Shown in pieces: positions 1-10,145 of a DNA stretch of 14,894 nt (position 1 is the stretch's first letter; each line of letters begins with the position of its first letter). Where the stretch lies: positions 1 to 14,894 of the forward strand of contig CAMPGJ010000011.1 of the NCBI GenBank assembly GCA_946885425.1, in the 5' to 3' direction. The notes under the pieces were generated by a model that saw nothing but the letters and a program-made list of their open reading frames with translations, ran no database searches and was not told the origin of the DNA. The position numbers and the translations under genes were made by a program. This DNA comes from an uncultured bacterium. Its GTDB lineage: Bacteria > Patescibacteria > Microgenomatia > Levybacterales > UBA12049.

Positions 1-1
1 A

Positions 2-282
2 AAGAAATCTAGTTGGGTAATAACAGATCAATTATTACGTGCTGCTACAAGTATTGGTGCAAACATTATAGAAGCTCAGGCAGCATCAAGTAAGAGGATT
101 TTATAAATTTTCTAAATCATGCTCTCAAAAGTGCAAATGAAACAAAATCTTGGCTCGCTTTATCAAGAGATCTAGATAAAGAGCTTATTACAGAAATAAA
201 TATTCTACTCAAAGAAACAGATGAATTGGCAAAGATCCTAGGTTCAAGTATTGCCACATTGAAAGGGAAGAATAAACTATAA
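2..282 (+). pseudogene. four-helix-bundle (S23 / rRNA intervening-sequence) protein, 5'-truncated and frameshifted
   Basis: The upstream frame reads RAATSIGANIIEAQAASSK, a hallmark stretch of the four-helix-bundle family once named S23 or 23S rRNA intervening-sequence protein. It then hits a stop at 104-106. The next frame takes over at about position 97 and continues the family pattern (DFINFLNHALKSANETKSWL), then runs through a third and fourth helix to TAA at 280-282. Family members usually read S-K-K/R-D-F here, so a single base is missing around 92-97. The 5' part lies outside the window. The role of these proteins is poorly defined; they form small all-helical pentamers and are common in Patescibacteria as stand-alone genes. 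The break could be genuine decay or an assembly error. Family assignment is from recognised motifs. Confidence 0.8.
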
Positions 283-341
283 ATTTTGAACTGCAATTTT
301 GAACTTTTTACTTTGCATTTTAAACTAGCTTCGCAATGATT

Positions 342-370
342 TTGTAATCTTTTTATCATCCCAATATAAA
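342..370 (+). promoter_or_regulatory. candidate sigma70-type promoter for the 1525-aa gene
   Basis: TTGTAA (342-347) and TATAAA (365-370) are separated by 17 bases. Transcription would start near 377 and leave a leader of about 27 nt before the ATG at 404. No Shine-Dalgarno sequence is visible in that leader. A weaker alternative is TAAACT at 392-397, exactly 6 nt before the ATG, which would give a leaderless transcript. Confidence 0.45.
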
Positions 371-403
371 GCAGCCTCGCTCAGCCTGTACTAAACTACA
401 GCC

Positions 404-3400
404 ATGACAGAACAGGAGTCCAAATTGACAGTTGAACGTGAAAGACTGTATGCTGGAAGAAGGAGTATGGCCACTATGCCAATAGATGCATTTGATGTAA
501 TTGAGACAAGACCACAAAAGACTCTTCCAGAAAAAGCGAAGCCAGAGCGGAGCATTTTTGAAAGCCGCGAGTCTCAGAAAGAGCGTGCTGATAGGCCTCA
601 TGAGACAAGGCGGACGCTGCTTCCTCCTGAGCTAAAACGCCACGAACAGAAAAAAGAAGGTAAAGGTATTTTGGCGGATCTTCCACGTGATGGATTTGAG
701 CTAGCAAAAGACTCTTTATATAGTGATAAAAAGGTTGAGCAATTGTTCGGTGTTATGGCTCTGGAGCTGGATGAACATACGCAGGAGCGGCCGATTTCTG
801 AATGGAGGCCAATGCAGCGGGCACTTGAATATGCAGACTGGGAAGATTATTCAAAAAATTTAGCGGAAGAGACAGCGAAATTAAAGAAAAAACAAAAAGA
901 GGGTAAGGCCATGCAAGAAGAGATTGACCGTAGTTATAACACGAGATTGGCAGTCATGGGTATAAAAGAAGCGTTAGCTGAGGGGCTATCTCAGCGTGAA
1001 GATAAGAAAGTAGTTGTGGATGGTAAAACAAAAATGGTCTCTGATAAGCAGATTGTTACCGATGCGGGGGCAAGAGAGGCGTACTTTAAGAAGCAGGACG
1101 GGCTCGATGCCACTACTATTAAGACAGAAGAGATACAGGCTGCATTCATGGCGCTCATTGACCGTGCCAAGCCAGGCAGTGCTGCTGCTAGACCTGTTGA
1201 GATAGATGCGCTACGCCAGCAATGGCATAAGCTGGAAGAAAAATATAAGGCGAGTAAGGATGCTCATGGGTTGGAAGCTATTGCTATAGCGCGTGGCAAG
1301 ATAGCAGAACTGAGAAATAAAAAAGAGCCTGTAGGGAGACGAGAAGAAGCTCCCAAGGCAGTACGTCAAGCAAGTGTATCACGCGCAGAATCCAGTAACG
1401 CGAGGGAAGAAGAGCGTAAGCCTGTGGTGACAGGAGCTTCCAAAACAGAGGCGCAAGTTATGAAAGAAGTCGTTTCTCCGGGTATGTCTGAGAGCCAAAT
1501 AATCGAAGCAGCTGTTGCCAAAGGTATTAGTCCTGAACGGGCAAGCGCTCTTCTCCGTGTAGAAAGTGATCTTTCCCCAGAAGAGGCTGAGAGAAAAAGG
1601 GAAAAGGAGGCGTATGAAAATCCTGAAGACCTCAGTGAGAAAGTAAAACGTGAGCGTGGGGGCAGGTCATATACCGATATTATTCATGAGAATGACGTTG
1701 AACACAGAGCCCGAAGTGAATCGATTGCTGCTGCCATTTCTAAAGAGAATCAAGTTAAAACTGAATTGGATAAGGCGAAGCTGGAGGCGCGTAAGTTGTG
1801 GCAGATAGAAAAAGAAGAAAAGATGGAAAGCCTGGTAGATAGACGAGATGAGAAAGGAGAAATTAAGAAGGGGGCAAAATCGAATTTAGAAGTGAATGAA
1901 GACAATGATACTGATTGGCAGATTTATGGATGGGAGAAAAAAGATAAAAAAGACGTTATTGATACATTGTTTGATATGGGAGTGAAAGGGAGAAAAGGTG
2001 ATCCAGAAGATCGAAAGAAGGCTCACGCGGTAGTAAAGACATTGCTTCTGAATGGTATGTCAGGGAAAGAGGCGTTGGGTTTTCTGGAGGGATTTACCGG
2101 ACAGCGGGGAACAGATGTTATGGCTCTGCTTCAAAAATTTCAGCATGATGAAGATGTCTGGCGCGCATTTGGGATGGCGGATGCATTTGAGGCGCATAAT
2201 AGGCAAGTTTATGAGTCGAGTGAGGTTACCGATATTGAAAACATGGGTTGGCAAATGAGTTTTATTTATTCTGACGATTTTGCTGAGAATAGTGATAACC
2301 CGGCATGGGAAAGGAGGGTCCTCCGGGTAGATGAGGAAGGCAGGAAGGTGGAGCAGCGGGGGAATGATAAGTGGTATCTGGTTAATAGTAATGGTGATCT
2401 TGTAGACAAAGAGGGTAAAAAAACAAAAACACCTGTGGAAGCAGGGCTTGTCAAATTTGAACTTCATGAGGTAGCACATAAAGGGAATATCATGCTGGCT
2501 ATCAGAAAGCGTATTAATTGGGAACAGTATAAGGACGAGAACGGTAAATGGAACGTATTCCAGTTGAAATTACCGGACAAAAGAGGCTTCGTTCAGGTCA
2601 CTATCGAAAGTATGCTCGACGCGAAAGATACTGCTTTCAGTGGTAGCAAAAAAGAGGCTGTGCCGAAATGGCTGCTTGATGAAATGGAGGAAAAGCATGA
2701 TATCCAGGATAAGGATAAGGGGAGGCTTGCGGAGAAAACAGTTAAGGAGGACTATAAAGATCTGGCGCAAGTGATAGAAATGGAAGGGTATTTCGTAACA
2801 ATGATCAGACAGATGCATCTTTCTTACTTAGAAAATTATACCAATGAAGAAGAGCTCGCAAAGAATCTGCAAGCGCTTCTATCTAAAAGTCATTTGACCA
2901 GAGATATGTGGGGAGAGCGTCCTCTCTGGCAATTTATGTCTATGTTTGCAGCTGATTATAAATCGTTGGATAAGATGGATGGGATTTTGGGCGGTACAGT
3001 TATTGATAATTATCTCGGGTATTACTACATAAGTGATTACGAAATGCTGGAAAGACAGTTCGGTGATAAAAAAGTGGACAGTAATGGAAATGAGATTACA
3101 GACAAGGATGGCAACCCAATGTACGACACATCGGGTGTGAAATTATTTGATTTTAATGGGTTACGGCACATCCGGAATCATAGGGTAGATAATGTTGCCA
3201 ATGGTGAGTACTCACCTATGCGCTATGACACGTATTATGATTTCTCATATAATTATAAGTATGATGAATCAGGTAAGGTGGTAGATGACCAGGGAAGACG
3301 ATTTGATAAGGATAAAGAAGGTAATGTGCGGGATGCTCTTGGGAGGATGGTAATTCATGCAAATGGTGATATTATTGATAGAGACGCTGCCCGTGGGATT

Positions 3401-4981
3401 CTCGGGCAGGTTAAAAAAGACGGAAAACCTGTGTGGTTTAAGAATGAGGACCTTAACAGTATCTTTACTGTGCCAGCTGATAAAGATGGGAAGGTGCAAT
3501 TTGAGGAAATATTCGATGATGATGATAAGGAGGTATTTTATGAAGATGAGAAAGGAAAGAAAGACAAAGTATGGCAGATGAGGACTGAGCTTCCACGTAA
3601 AAATGGCGAAAAATTTGCTAATTATATTAACTTTTTCCAAAGCTTTGGTCCGGATGCTAAAAAGAAACATATCGTTGAACAGGCCATTAGTGAGGCAGCT
3701 GAAAGTGCAGGTAAAGTAAAACTCAACCCAATCAACAAAGAATTTGCAAAATTGATCGCGACTAATTTGGTCAGGTTTACCGGGGCTGCGGCTAGGAATG
3801 ATGCCCCGCTTTTGGGTCACAAGCAAATGTATGATACGCTCGCAAGATTTATCCACTTCCGTGCATCACGCGCCAAATATATCATTGATGAGAAGGGAAA
3901 AGATGAAGGCAAGGCTGGAAAGACAGGGAACAAGGAAACGATCGGTACTTTCGGAAGTTTGGTGACGGAACCAATGCTCGCGATTGTCACCAAGTCATGG
4001 CACGGCGATAAAAAGAATGGAGGGTGGCAAAAGCCTATCCTTGAGGTCTTTCATGAGCTGAGTGATGCCCGTAGAGAGATCGGCAAGGCTACTGATATGG
4101 AGAAGAAAGCTACAAATAGTCAGAAGAAGGTTTTTGAAGAGGAACGCAAAAAGCGGGTTGAAGAGTATCGGGATATATCGTCCAATCAACTGTTGTTTGA
4201 TGAACAGGCAGAGCGGCACTACTTTGACAACCAGCTTGAGCGTGCTGTAAGAATCAGCAAAAAGATTCGCGGAGCTGAGGAGATTAAGCTGCAGGATTTC
4301 GGAGGTTGGGCTCCTGAGATAGGATTTTATTTCAAACAAAAGGAATTCCAGGAGTCGATGACAGGGTTTATGCAGGATTTGCGTTATGATGTTAAATCAT
4401 ATGGCCAGGGTGTTCAGTATCACATGCACGCGAGGTTTTGGGACTATGAGGGAGGAGATTACGATCCAGTAAGAAAGCAGAATAAGGGTGCCTGGAGAAC
4501 CATGAGCTTAGCTGAGTCACGATACAACAGGCAGATGTACAATCATCCTGAGTTCAAGACTAATGGTAAAATTGATCCATGGAAAGTCCAAGGGAAGCAG
4601 CAGCTGCTTTATAAGCGGGCTGTCTCAGAATGGGTGGTGGGTGAACTTGTTAATTCCAGAAAGATCGATAAAATGGCTACTGGTCCACGCCATGATATGG
4701 CATGGTACAAGAATGTCCTTGACGCTTTAGGTAAGCTCCCTGGTGACTTTAAAGTGAGTTCAAAGGATATGTGGAATAATGAGGTAACCAAGCCTTTCTT
4801 CACGAAGGATCTTATGAAGTTAATTAAGAAAGAAAGTCATACAAGCTGGGGGTACCTCTATGGACTGGCAATACTTAAGGGTCTCTTCTATGGTAAAGCG
4901 AAGAAAGAGGAAAATGTATGGGAAGCTGTGTTTGAATCTGTCTTCAGTATTCCAAAAGCCGCCTTCACACTCAGAGCGTAA
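404..4981 (+). CDS. very large charged protein of unknown function (1525 aa)
   Basis: I do not recognise a known domain. No signal peptide or convincing transmembrane helix is visible, so it is probably cytoplasmic. The first ~480 residues are rich in Lys, Glu and Arg and look helical or coiled-coil. The middle is more globular and aromatic (for example YLGYYYISDYEML near residue 870). Between about 667 and 1050 it has scattered Asp/Gly turns of the D-x-x-G type: DKEGK, DENGK, DSNGN, DKDGN, DESGK, DKEGN and ANGD. The densest run is at about 892-993. They resemble calcium-binding or beta-hairpin loops, but none forms a clean EF-hand. The C-terminus (about 1489-1525) is amphipathic and aromatic (SWGYLYGLAILKGLFYG) and might touch a membrane. 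The ATG at 404 is the first start in frame, follows a plausible promoter and has no Shine-Dalgarno site. It converges on the VirB6-like gene. A role with that secretion-like locus is inferred from position only. Confidence 0.85.
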   Translation: MTEQESKLTVERERLYAGRRSMATMPIDAFDVIETRPQKTLPEKAKPERSIFESRESQKERADRPHETRRTLLPPELKRHEQKKEGKGILADLPRDGFELAKDSLYSDKKVEQLFGVMALELDEHTQERPISEWRPMQRALEYADWEDYSKNLAEETAKLKKKQKEGKAMQEEIDRSYNTRLAVMGIKEALAEGLSQREDKKVVVDGKTKMVSDKQIVTDAGAREAYFKKQDGLDATTIKTEEIQAAFMALIDRAKPGSAAARPVEIDALRQQWHKLEEKYKASKDAHGLEAIAIARGKIAELRNKKEPVGRREEAPKAVRQASVSRAESSNAREEERKPVVTGASKTEAQVMKEVVSPGMSESQIIEAAVAKGISPERASALLRVESDLSPEEAERKREKEAYENPEDLSEKVKRERGGRSYTDIIHENDVEHRARSESIAAAISKENQVKTELDKAKLEARKLWQIEKEEKMESLVDRRDEKGEIKKGAKSNLEVNEDNDTDWQIYGWEKKDKKDVIDTLFDMGVKGRKGDPEDRKKAHAVVKTLLLNGMSGKEALGFLEGFTGQRGTDVMALLQKFQHDEDVWRAFGMADAFEAHNRQVYESSEVTDIENMGWQMSFIYSDDFAENSDNPAWERRVLRVDEEGRKVEQRGNDKWYLVNSNGDLVDKEGKKTKTPVEAGLVKFELHEVAHKGNIMLAIRKRINWEQYKDENGKWNVFQLKLPDKRGFVQVTIESMLDAKDTAFSGSKKEAVPKWLLDEMEEKHDIQDKDKGRLAEKTVKEDYKDLAQVIEMEGYFVTMIRQMHLSYLENYTNEEELAKNLQALLSKSHLTRDMWGERPLWQFMSMFAADYKSLDKMDGILGGTVIDNYLGYYYISDYEMLERQFGDKKVDSNGNEITDKDGNPMYDTSGVKLFDFNGLRHIRNHRVDNVANGEYSPMRYDTYYDFSYNYKYDESGKVVDDQGRRFDKDKEGNVRDALGRMVIHANGDIIDRDAARGILGQVKKDGKPVWFKNEDLNSIFTVPADKDGKVQFEEIFDDDDKEVFYEDEKGKKDKVWQMRTELPRKNGEKFANYINFFQSFGPDAKKKHIVEQAISEAAESAGKVKLNPINKEFAKLIATNLVRFTGAAARNDAPLLGHKQMYDTLARFIHFRASRAKYIIDEKGKDEGKAGKTGNKETIGTFGSLVTEPMLAIVTKSWHGDKKNGGWQKPILEVFHELSDARREIGKATDMEKKATNSQKKVFEEERKKRVEEYRDISSNQLLFDEQAERHYFDNQLERAVRISKKIRGAEEIKLQDFGGWAPEIGFYFKQKEFQESMTGFMQDLRYDVKSYGQGVQYHMHARFWDYEGGDYDPVRKQNKGAWRTMSLAESRYNRQMYNHPEFKTNGKIDPWKVQGKQQLLYKRAVSEWVVGELVNSRKIDKMATGPRHDMAWYKNVLDALGKLPGDFKVSSKDMWNNEVTKPFFTKDLMKLIKKESHTSWGYLYGLAILKGLFYGKAKKEENVWEAVFESVFSIPKAAFTLRA

Positions 4982-4990
4982 CATAGGGTT

Positions 4991-5002
4991 AATAACGTTA
5001 TT
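4991..5002. repeat. 12-bp perfect palindrome between convergent genes
   Basis: AATAACGTTATT is its own reverse complement. It starts ten bases after the stop of the 1525-aa gene and directly abuts the larger inverted repeat. It may be part of the shared terminator region or a protein-binding site; nothing else supports either. Confidence 0.4.
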
Positions 5003-5003
5003 C

Positions 5004-5075
5004 TTCGAGCGACCATCGGGAGTCGAGAAGCAAATGCGATCCATTAGTTCTCGACGGCGTTGCACTCCGCTCGAA
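5004..5075. repeat. nested inverted repeat, possible bidirectional terminator
   Basis: The outer arms are TTCGAGCG (5004-5011) and CGCTCGAA (5068-5075). The inner arms are GTCGAGAA (5022-5029) and TTCTCGAC (5048-5055). Both pairs are perfect 8-mers, so the element is two inverted copies of TTCGAGCG-N10/12-GTCGAGAA. Sequences of this flavour recur as dispersed intergenic palindromes in Patescibacteria; that is general recollection, not a search. It sits between two convergent stops (4981 and 5104), where a bidirectional terminator is expected, but neither side has a clean U-tract. It is better called a mobile-looking palindromic repeat that may also terminate transcription. Confidence 0.6.
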
Positions 5076-5103
5076 CAATATTCTAGTTATTCTTTTAGTG
5101 GGG

Positions 5104-8100
5104 TTATTTCTTGCGGTTCGTGGGCGCTTCAGGTTTTGGTGCTGGTTTGGATCCTTCTTTCTCTGTAGCCCCCTGACCTCCGGGATGCATGGATGTAGTA
5201 GTTGGTGCGTGGTTGATATGCTGAGTAGATACTGGAGCGGCTTCTTCTACGTTGCCTCTCTCTGTTTTTATGTGTATCGTCCGTGTGACATCTTGTGTGA
5301 CATGCTGCGGAGCCGGTTCATTAATTTGCGGTGGTTCACTGTGTTTAGTAATAATAGTTGGTTGTTCCTGTACATGTTCCTCAGGTTGTGATGTCTGTAT
5401 ATTATGTTTTATGGTCGGTGCTGGCTGAGCTGGTTCTTCACCGCCTTCATGTGCTTTATAGTTATTAAATTTATGGGCAAATGCTTCTTCAATTTGGCTT
5501 GATTGTGATTCTTGATGCGTGACTTCTTGCGGCATTGCCATGTTTGTTTGCGGTTCACTATGTTTTATAGCCGGTGCTGGCTGAGCTGGTTCTTCACCAC
5601 CTTCATGTTCCTGATATTTATTCATTCTATGGGCAAATTCTTCTGCCATATGCTTCGTCTTGGATTCGTTATGCGATGATGCCTGTCCGATGTCTGTTAT
5701 TGCCGGTTTTGCAGAACCTTCTGCGGGCTGCGGTGTCCCTAGATTTTCGTCTGCTTTATTCATGTCTTTCCAACCTTCTTTGACAGACTGTCCCGCTTCT
5801 TTAAAGGTTTGTGTCCATGGCTTAGGTGCAGGGGCGATACCTGGAGCAGGTTCATGCTTGCCTCCAAGGCCGCCTTGTACGCTTAATTGTCCGGCAGTTA
5901 ATTTATTTACATTGAGAGATCCTATTTGCTTTCCTCCTGCTGGCTGATTACCCGCGTCTTGTTTGAATGGACTTTGACCCATTTTTCTGATTCGGGACAT
6001 ATCTTGGTTTGTATTGGCTGCTATTCCTTCTGAAGGTTTCTTCCAGGAAGGGATTTGTGATTTTTGTGAACCTTGTCCCATTGCTCCAATTCTTGCCATG
6101 TCTTCTGGTTTATTAACTGGTGTGCCTTTCCATCCTTGTCCCTTCCATCCTTGTGGAAGTTCTCTTGCCATCCCTTGACCCCCAGGTGTAGTTGGGGATT
6201 TTGGATTAGTTGGTAGTCCTGGTAATGGTCCGCCGTTTTGTGGAGGCCACTGTCTTCCTTGCCTTTGTAGTTGTCCCTGTGGTGTGCTTCCTTCTCCCTG
6301 TCCGGCTGCAGATCTATTACCCATAACGTTGCCTTCTGTCGTTCTTACACCCAGCTTCTCTTGTCTCTTCTTATACTCTTCAGGTGTCGTATAGCCCATG
6401 CCAGAACGTGATCTGTCTTTTCTCTGCTGGCGATTCTCAGCCCAGTTCTTAACACCAGGTACCCATTGGACAGGGGATTTTGAGCTTGTCATGAACTTTC
6501 TGCCCATATTTTGAGTCATAGCGGAGACTGGTCCTGTTGCTCCACCATATTGATCTTTGGCTGTTAAGTTCGCCCATTGTCTCTTCGGTACGGCGGTGGC
6601 GGCCCCTACTGCAGCACCCATTGAAGCAGCTGCCAGTCCGCCTATCTTGGTGCCTTGGGCTTTCATCTTCTCTTTCAGTAGGTCAAGCAGTCCCGGAGCC
6701 ATGAGGACGACACCAAAGGCTAAGAGTGTACCAAAAACTTCCATATTTGGATTCCCTACCAAGGGAGGGATGAACGAGCTGTTCGGATTGACTCTGGTAG
6801 AATCCTGTACATTAAATGCATCCAGGAAGACTCTGGCAGCAACGAAAAGAAAGGCGGTGAGAGGAAAGACAGCCATATTTGCAAATAAATTGCGCATCCA
6901 GTTCTCAAACCCAAGCGGCCGTCCCGGAATCAAGCCCATCGCAATCCAGATAGGTGCAGCAATAACATAGAACAGGATATGGATATATGCCTGAATGAGT
7001 TTGAACCATACACGGAAAAGTGAGATCAGGATAGCACAAAGGATAATCAGCCAGGAGATAATATTTGCCAGGAAGCCAAAGACGGAAGAGAGTACTTTTG
7101 AAGCGCAGTCTTTTATTTCTCCTCCACCAAAAAGCCCGCCGGTGATTGCCTGGAATCCTGCTTTTACCGGATTACAATCTCTTTGCCCGAGAAGCTGAGT
7201 AATGACATCCCGAACCAGACCTCCTATTGCATGTGAGACTGCTTGCGTAACATGGAAAATGCCTCCTGAAAACCCGTTTTGGACAGAATCACAGTTGCCC
7301 ACACCATCATCATTTGAATGGAAAACTTGATTGAAGTAGGAAATAGGGGTGTCTAACAGTTTTGATGTGGCAATTGCAGAAAGTTTTCTTGGATTGGTTG
7401 GATCGCCGGAAAGATAACCTGATGCCCCATCCGGTTTGGATTCTGCATTATCTTCATTATTTCCACCACCACCACAGCCTGGTAACAGGACATCGTTTTT
7501 CCCGCTCGCTATAGCATTGATTCCCACATACGTCCCTGTCCACATCATATCTATCATAAATCCGGCTATAGCATAGGAAAGGGTGATCAGAAGAATACAG
7601 ATGACAACACGGGGAATTTGGTTCTGGACGGTCATGACGGTACGAGGGTCTATCTTGATCCGCAGCATTACAGCCACACCGATGAAGATAAATACTAAGA
7701 CCAGGATGAAATAGGCAACGTTCAGGGTCGTCTTCCAAAGTTCAAAGATGGGTTGCAGGCTACAAAATCCAACACCTTCTTTTGGGTCCTGACCTACTCT
7801 TGTGCAATCCTGTTTTGCAGTATTAGCAGCCACGGCTGGCTTAACAATGCCAAAATTGCTTGCCATGTAGGAAACATATTGTCCGGAACCGGCAGGAGCT
7901 GTATACAGTACGCCAATCTGGTCGGTCAGAACACCTATGACACCGCCTAATTGGCCATCTTGTTGTGGCGCATAGCCGATCTTGTGGGTTTCCGGGTTGA
8001 CAGTAAGACATGACTTGCTTGTATCTGTCGGGTCAATCCCTACTATCTGGCATGAAATCGCGGAAAGAATATCAATCAGGACGGTCTGAGTATAGGTATG

Positions 8101-8244
8101 TGAGTTCTGTGGCACATCAGATTCAGTATTTGGTGCAGTGAAGGAAGCTGCTGCTGCCGGGACGGGGAGAGAAAAGAGAAAAGACGTGAATAATAATGTA
8201 AAGAGAAAGATACCTAATAGACGAGATTTCAAGGCAGAGAACAT
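5104..8244 (-). CDS. VirB6/TrbL-like type IV secretion membrane protein with long disordered C-terminal tail (1046 aa)
   Basis: Residues 1-33 form a signal peptide or anchor (a Leu/Phe run ending in PVPAAAAS). An exported region of about 130 residues contains Cys65, Cys79, Cys147 and Cys161, possibly disulphide-bonded. Hydrophobic segments lie at about 172-194, 212-236, 385-411, 417-440, 453-477 and 502-521. A Gly/Ala-rich stretch (534-552) follows. This polytopic arrangement with a large extracytoplasmic loop (about 240-380) matches the VirB6/TrbL family, which forms the inner-membrane part of type IV secretion channels. Residues ~555-1046 are low in hydrophobicity, rich in Pro, Gln, Gly and Lys, and probably disordered. 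They contain repeats (DM[AS]RI..MGQ twice, 33 aa apart; a 52-aa-period repeat near 868-950). VirB6 cores are usually 300-400 residues, so the tail is an extension, as in extended VirB6 proteins. It is the last gene of a leftward trio. No VirB4 or VirD4 is in the window, so a conjugation or secretion role is likely but unproven. Confidence 0.85.
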   Translation of the reverse strand: MFSALKSRLLGIFLFTLLFTSFLFSLPVPAAAASFTAPNTESDVPQNSHTYTQTVLIDILSAISCQIVGIDPTDTSKSCLTVNPETHKIGYAPQQDGQLGGVIGVLTDQIGVLYTAPAGSGQYVSYMASNFGIVKPAVAANTAKQDCTRVGQDPKEGVGFCSLQPIFELWKTTLNVAYFILVLVFIFIGVAVMLRIKIDPRTVMTVQNQIPRVVICILLITLSYAIAGFMIDMMWTGTYVGINAIASGKNDVLLPGCGGGGNNEDNAESKPDGASGYLSGDPTNPRKLSAIATSKLLDTPISYFNQVFHSNDDGVGNCDSVQNGFSGGIFHVTQAVSHAIGGLVRDVITQLLGQRDCNPVKAGFQAITGGLFGGGEIKDCASKVLSSVFGFLANIISWLIILCAILISLFRVWFKLIQAYIHILFYVIAAPIWIAMGLIPGRPLGFENWMRNLFANMAVFPLTAFLFVAARVFLDAFNVQDSTRVNPNSSFIPPLVGNPNMEVFGTLLAFGVVLMAPGLLDLLKEKMKAQGTKIGGLAAASMGAAVGAATAVPKRQWANLTAKDQYGGATGPVSAMTQNMGRKFMTSSKSPVQWVPGVKNWAENRQQRKDRSRSGMGYTTPEEYKKRQEKLGVRTTEGNVMGNRSAAGQGEGSTPQGQLQRQGRQWPPQNGGPLPGLPTNPKSPTTPGGQGMARELPQGWKGQGWKGTPVNKPEDMARIGAMGQGSQKSQIPSWKKPSEGIAANTNQDMSRIRKMGQSPFKQDAGNQPAGGKQIGSLNVNKLTAGQLSVQGGLGGKHEPAPGIAPAPKPWTQTFKEAGQSVKEGWKDMNKADENLGTPQPAEGSAKPAITDIGQASSHNESKTKHMAEEFAHRMNKYQEHEGGEEPAQPAPAIKHSEPQTNMAMPQEVTHQESQSSQIEEAFAHKFNNYKAHEGGEEPAQPAPTIKHNIQTSQPEEHVQEQPTIITKHSEPPQINEPAPQHVTQDVTRTIHIKTERGNVEEAAPVSTQHINHAPTTTSMHPGGQGATEKEGSKPAPKPEAPTNRKK
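5395..5643 (-). repeat. 52-codon-period coding repeat in the tail of the VirB6-like protein
   Basis: Residues 868-899 and 919-950 are near-copies: FAHRMNKYQEHEGGEEPAQ against FAHKFNNYKAHEGGEEPAQ, each followed by a PAP.IKH motif. The DNA also matches: the segments at 5416 and 5572 share a 26-base block and lie 156 nt apart, which is 52 codons. This suggests a fairly recent in-frame duplication in the disordered tail. Confidence 0.85.
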
Positions 8245-8282
8245 ACTGTTTTTAGTGTGATGGATTAGGTTGCGAAAGTCAA
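8245..8282 (-). promoter_or_regulatory. promoter of the VirB6-like gene, near-leaderless
   Basis: On the minus strand TTGACT (8277-8282) is a 5/6 match to the -35 box. After a 17-base spacer comes CACACT (8254-8259), a weak -10. Nine bases then separate the -10 from the ATG at 8244, so the 5' leader would be about 3 nt. These nine bases (AAAAACAGT) hold no Shine-Dalgarno sequence. The -35 is good, the -10 poor. Confidence 0.5.
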
Positions 8283-8295
8283 GAATTAGGGGAGT

Positions 8296-10059
<1,764 letters not shown>

Positions 10060-10098
10060 ATATTTACTATAACAAATAGCGGATGATTGTGCATTATA
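10060..10098 (-). promoter_or_regulatory. leaderless-type promoter of the 587-aa gene
   Basis: On the minus strand TGTTATAGT is an extended -10 whose hexamer (10066-10071) is followed by exactly 6 nt and then the ATG at 10059. The usual start of transcription would therefore fall on the ATG itself. A perfect TATAAT at 10093-10098 lies 33 nt before the ATG. Both boxes occur at identical spacing before the 551-aa gene. No Shine-Dalgarno sequence is present. Confidence 0.65.
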
Positions 10099-10099
10099 A

Positions 10100-10145
10100 A
10101 GACCTTACAAATACTTTTTATTGTTACGATAGATTTGTAAGGTCT
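10100..10145 (-). terminator. 13-bp perfect stem overlapping the end of the 551-aa gene
   Basis: AGACCTTACAAAT (10100-10112) and its exact reverse complement (10133-10145) flank a 20-nt loop. In the leftward transcript the first arm lies inside the last codons of the 551-aa gene (…DLTNLS), the stop is in the loop, and the second arm follows. The stem is followed by TT-A-TAATG, so there is only a short U-run. It is a plausible but not classical intrinsic terminator, and it abuts the TATAAT box of the next gene. It could instead protect the 3' end of the mRNA or bind a regulator. Confidence 0.5.

Noticed and set aside
3269..3856. 195-codon minus-strand frame inside the 1525-aa gene
   Set aside because: Its Ile/Phe/His-rich composition is a mirror of Asp/Lys/Asn-rich coding DNA. 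It has no promoter or start signal.
404..4981. Alternative genetic code (TGA as Gly) as in some Patescibacteria
   Set aside because: All long frames are intact under the standard bacterial code and no gene needs TGA read-through.
6557..6970. 137-codon plus-strand frame opposite the VirB6-like gene
   Set aside because: It is antisense to the membrane segments of the VirB6-like protein, with no start signal and no recognised motif.
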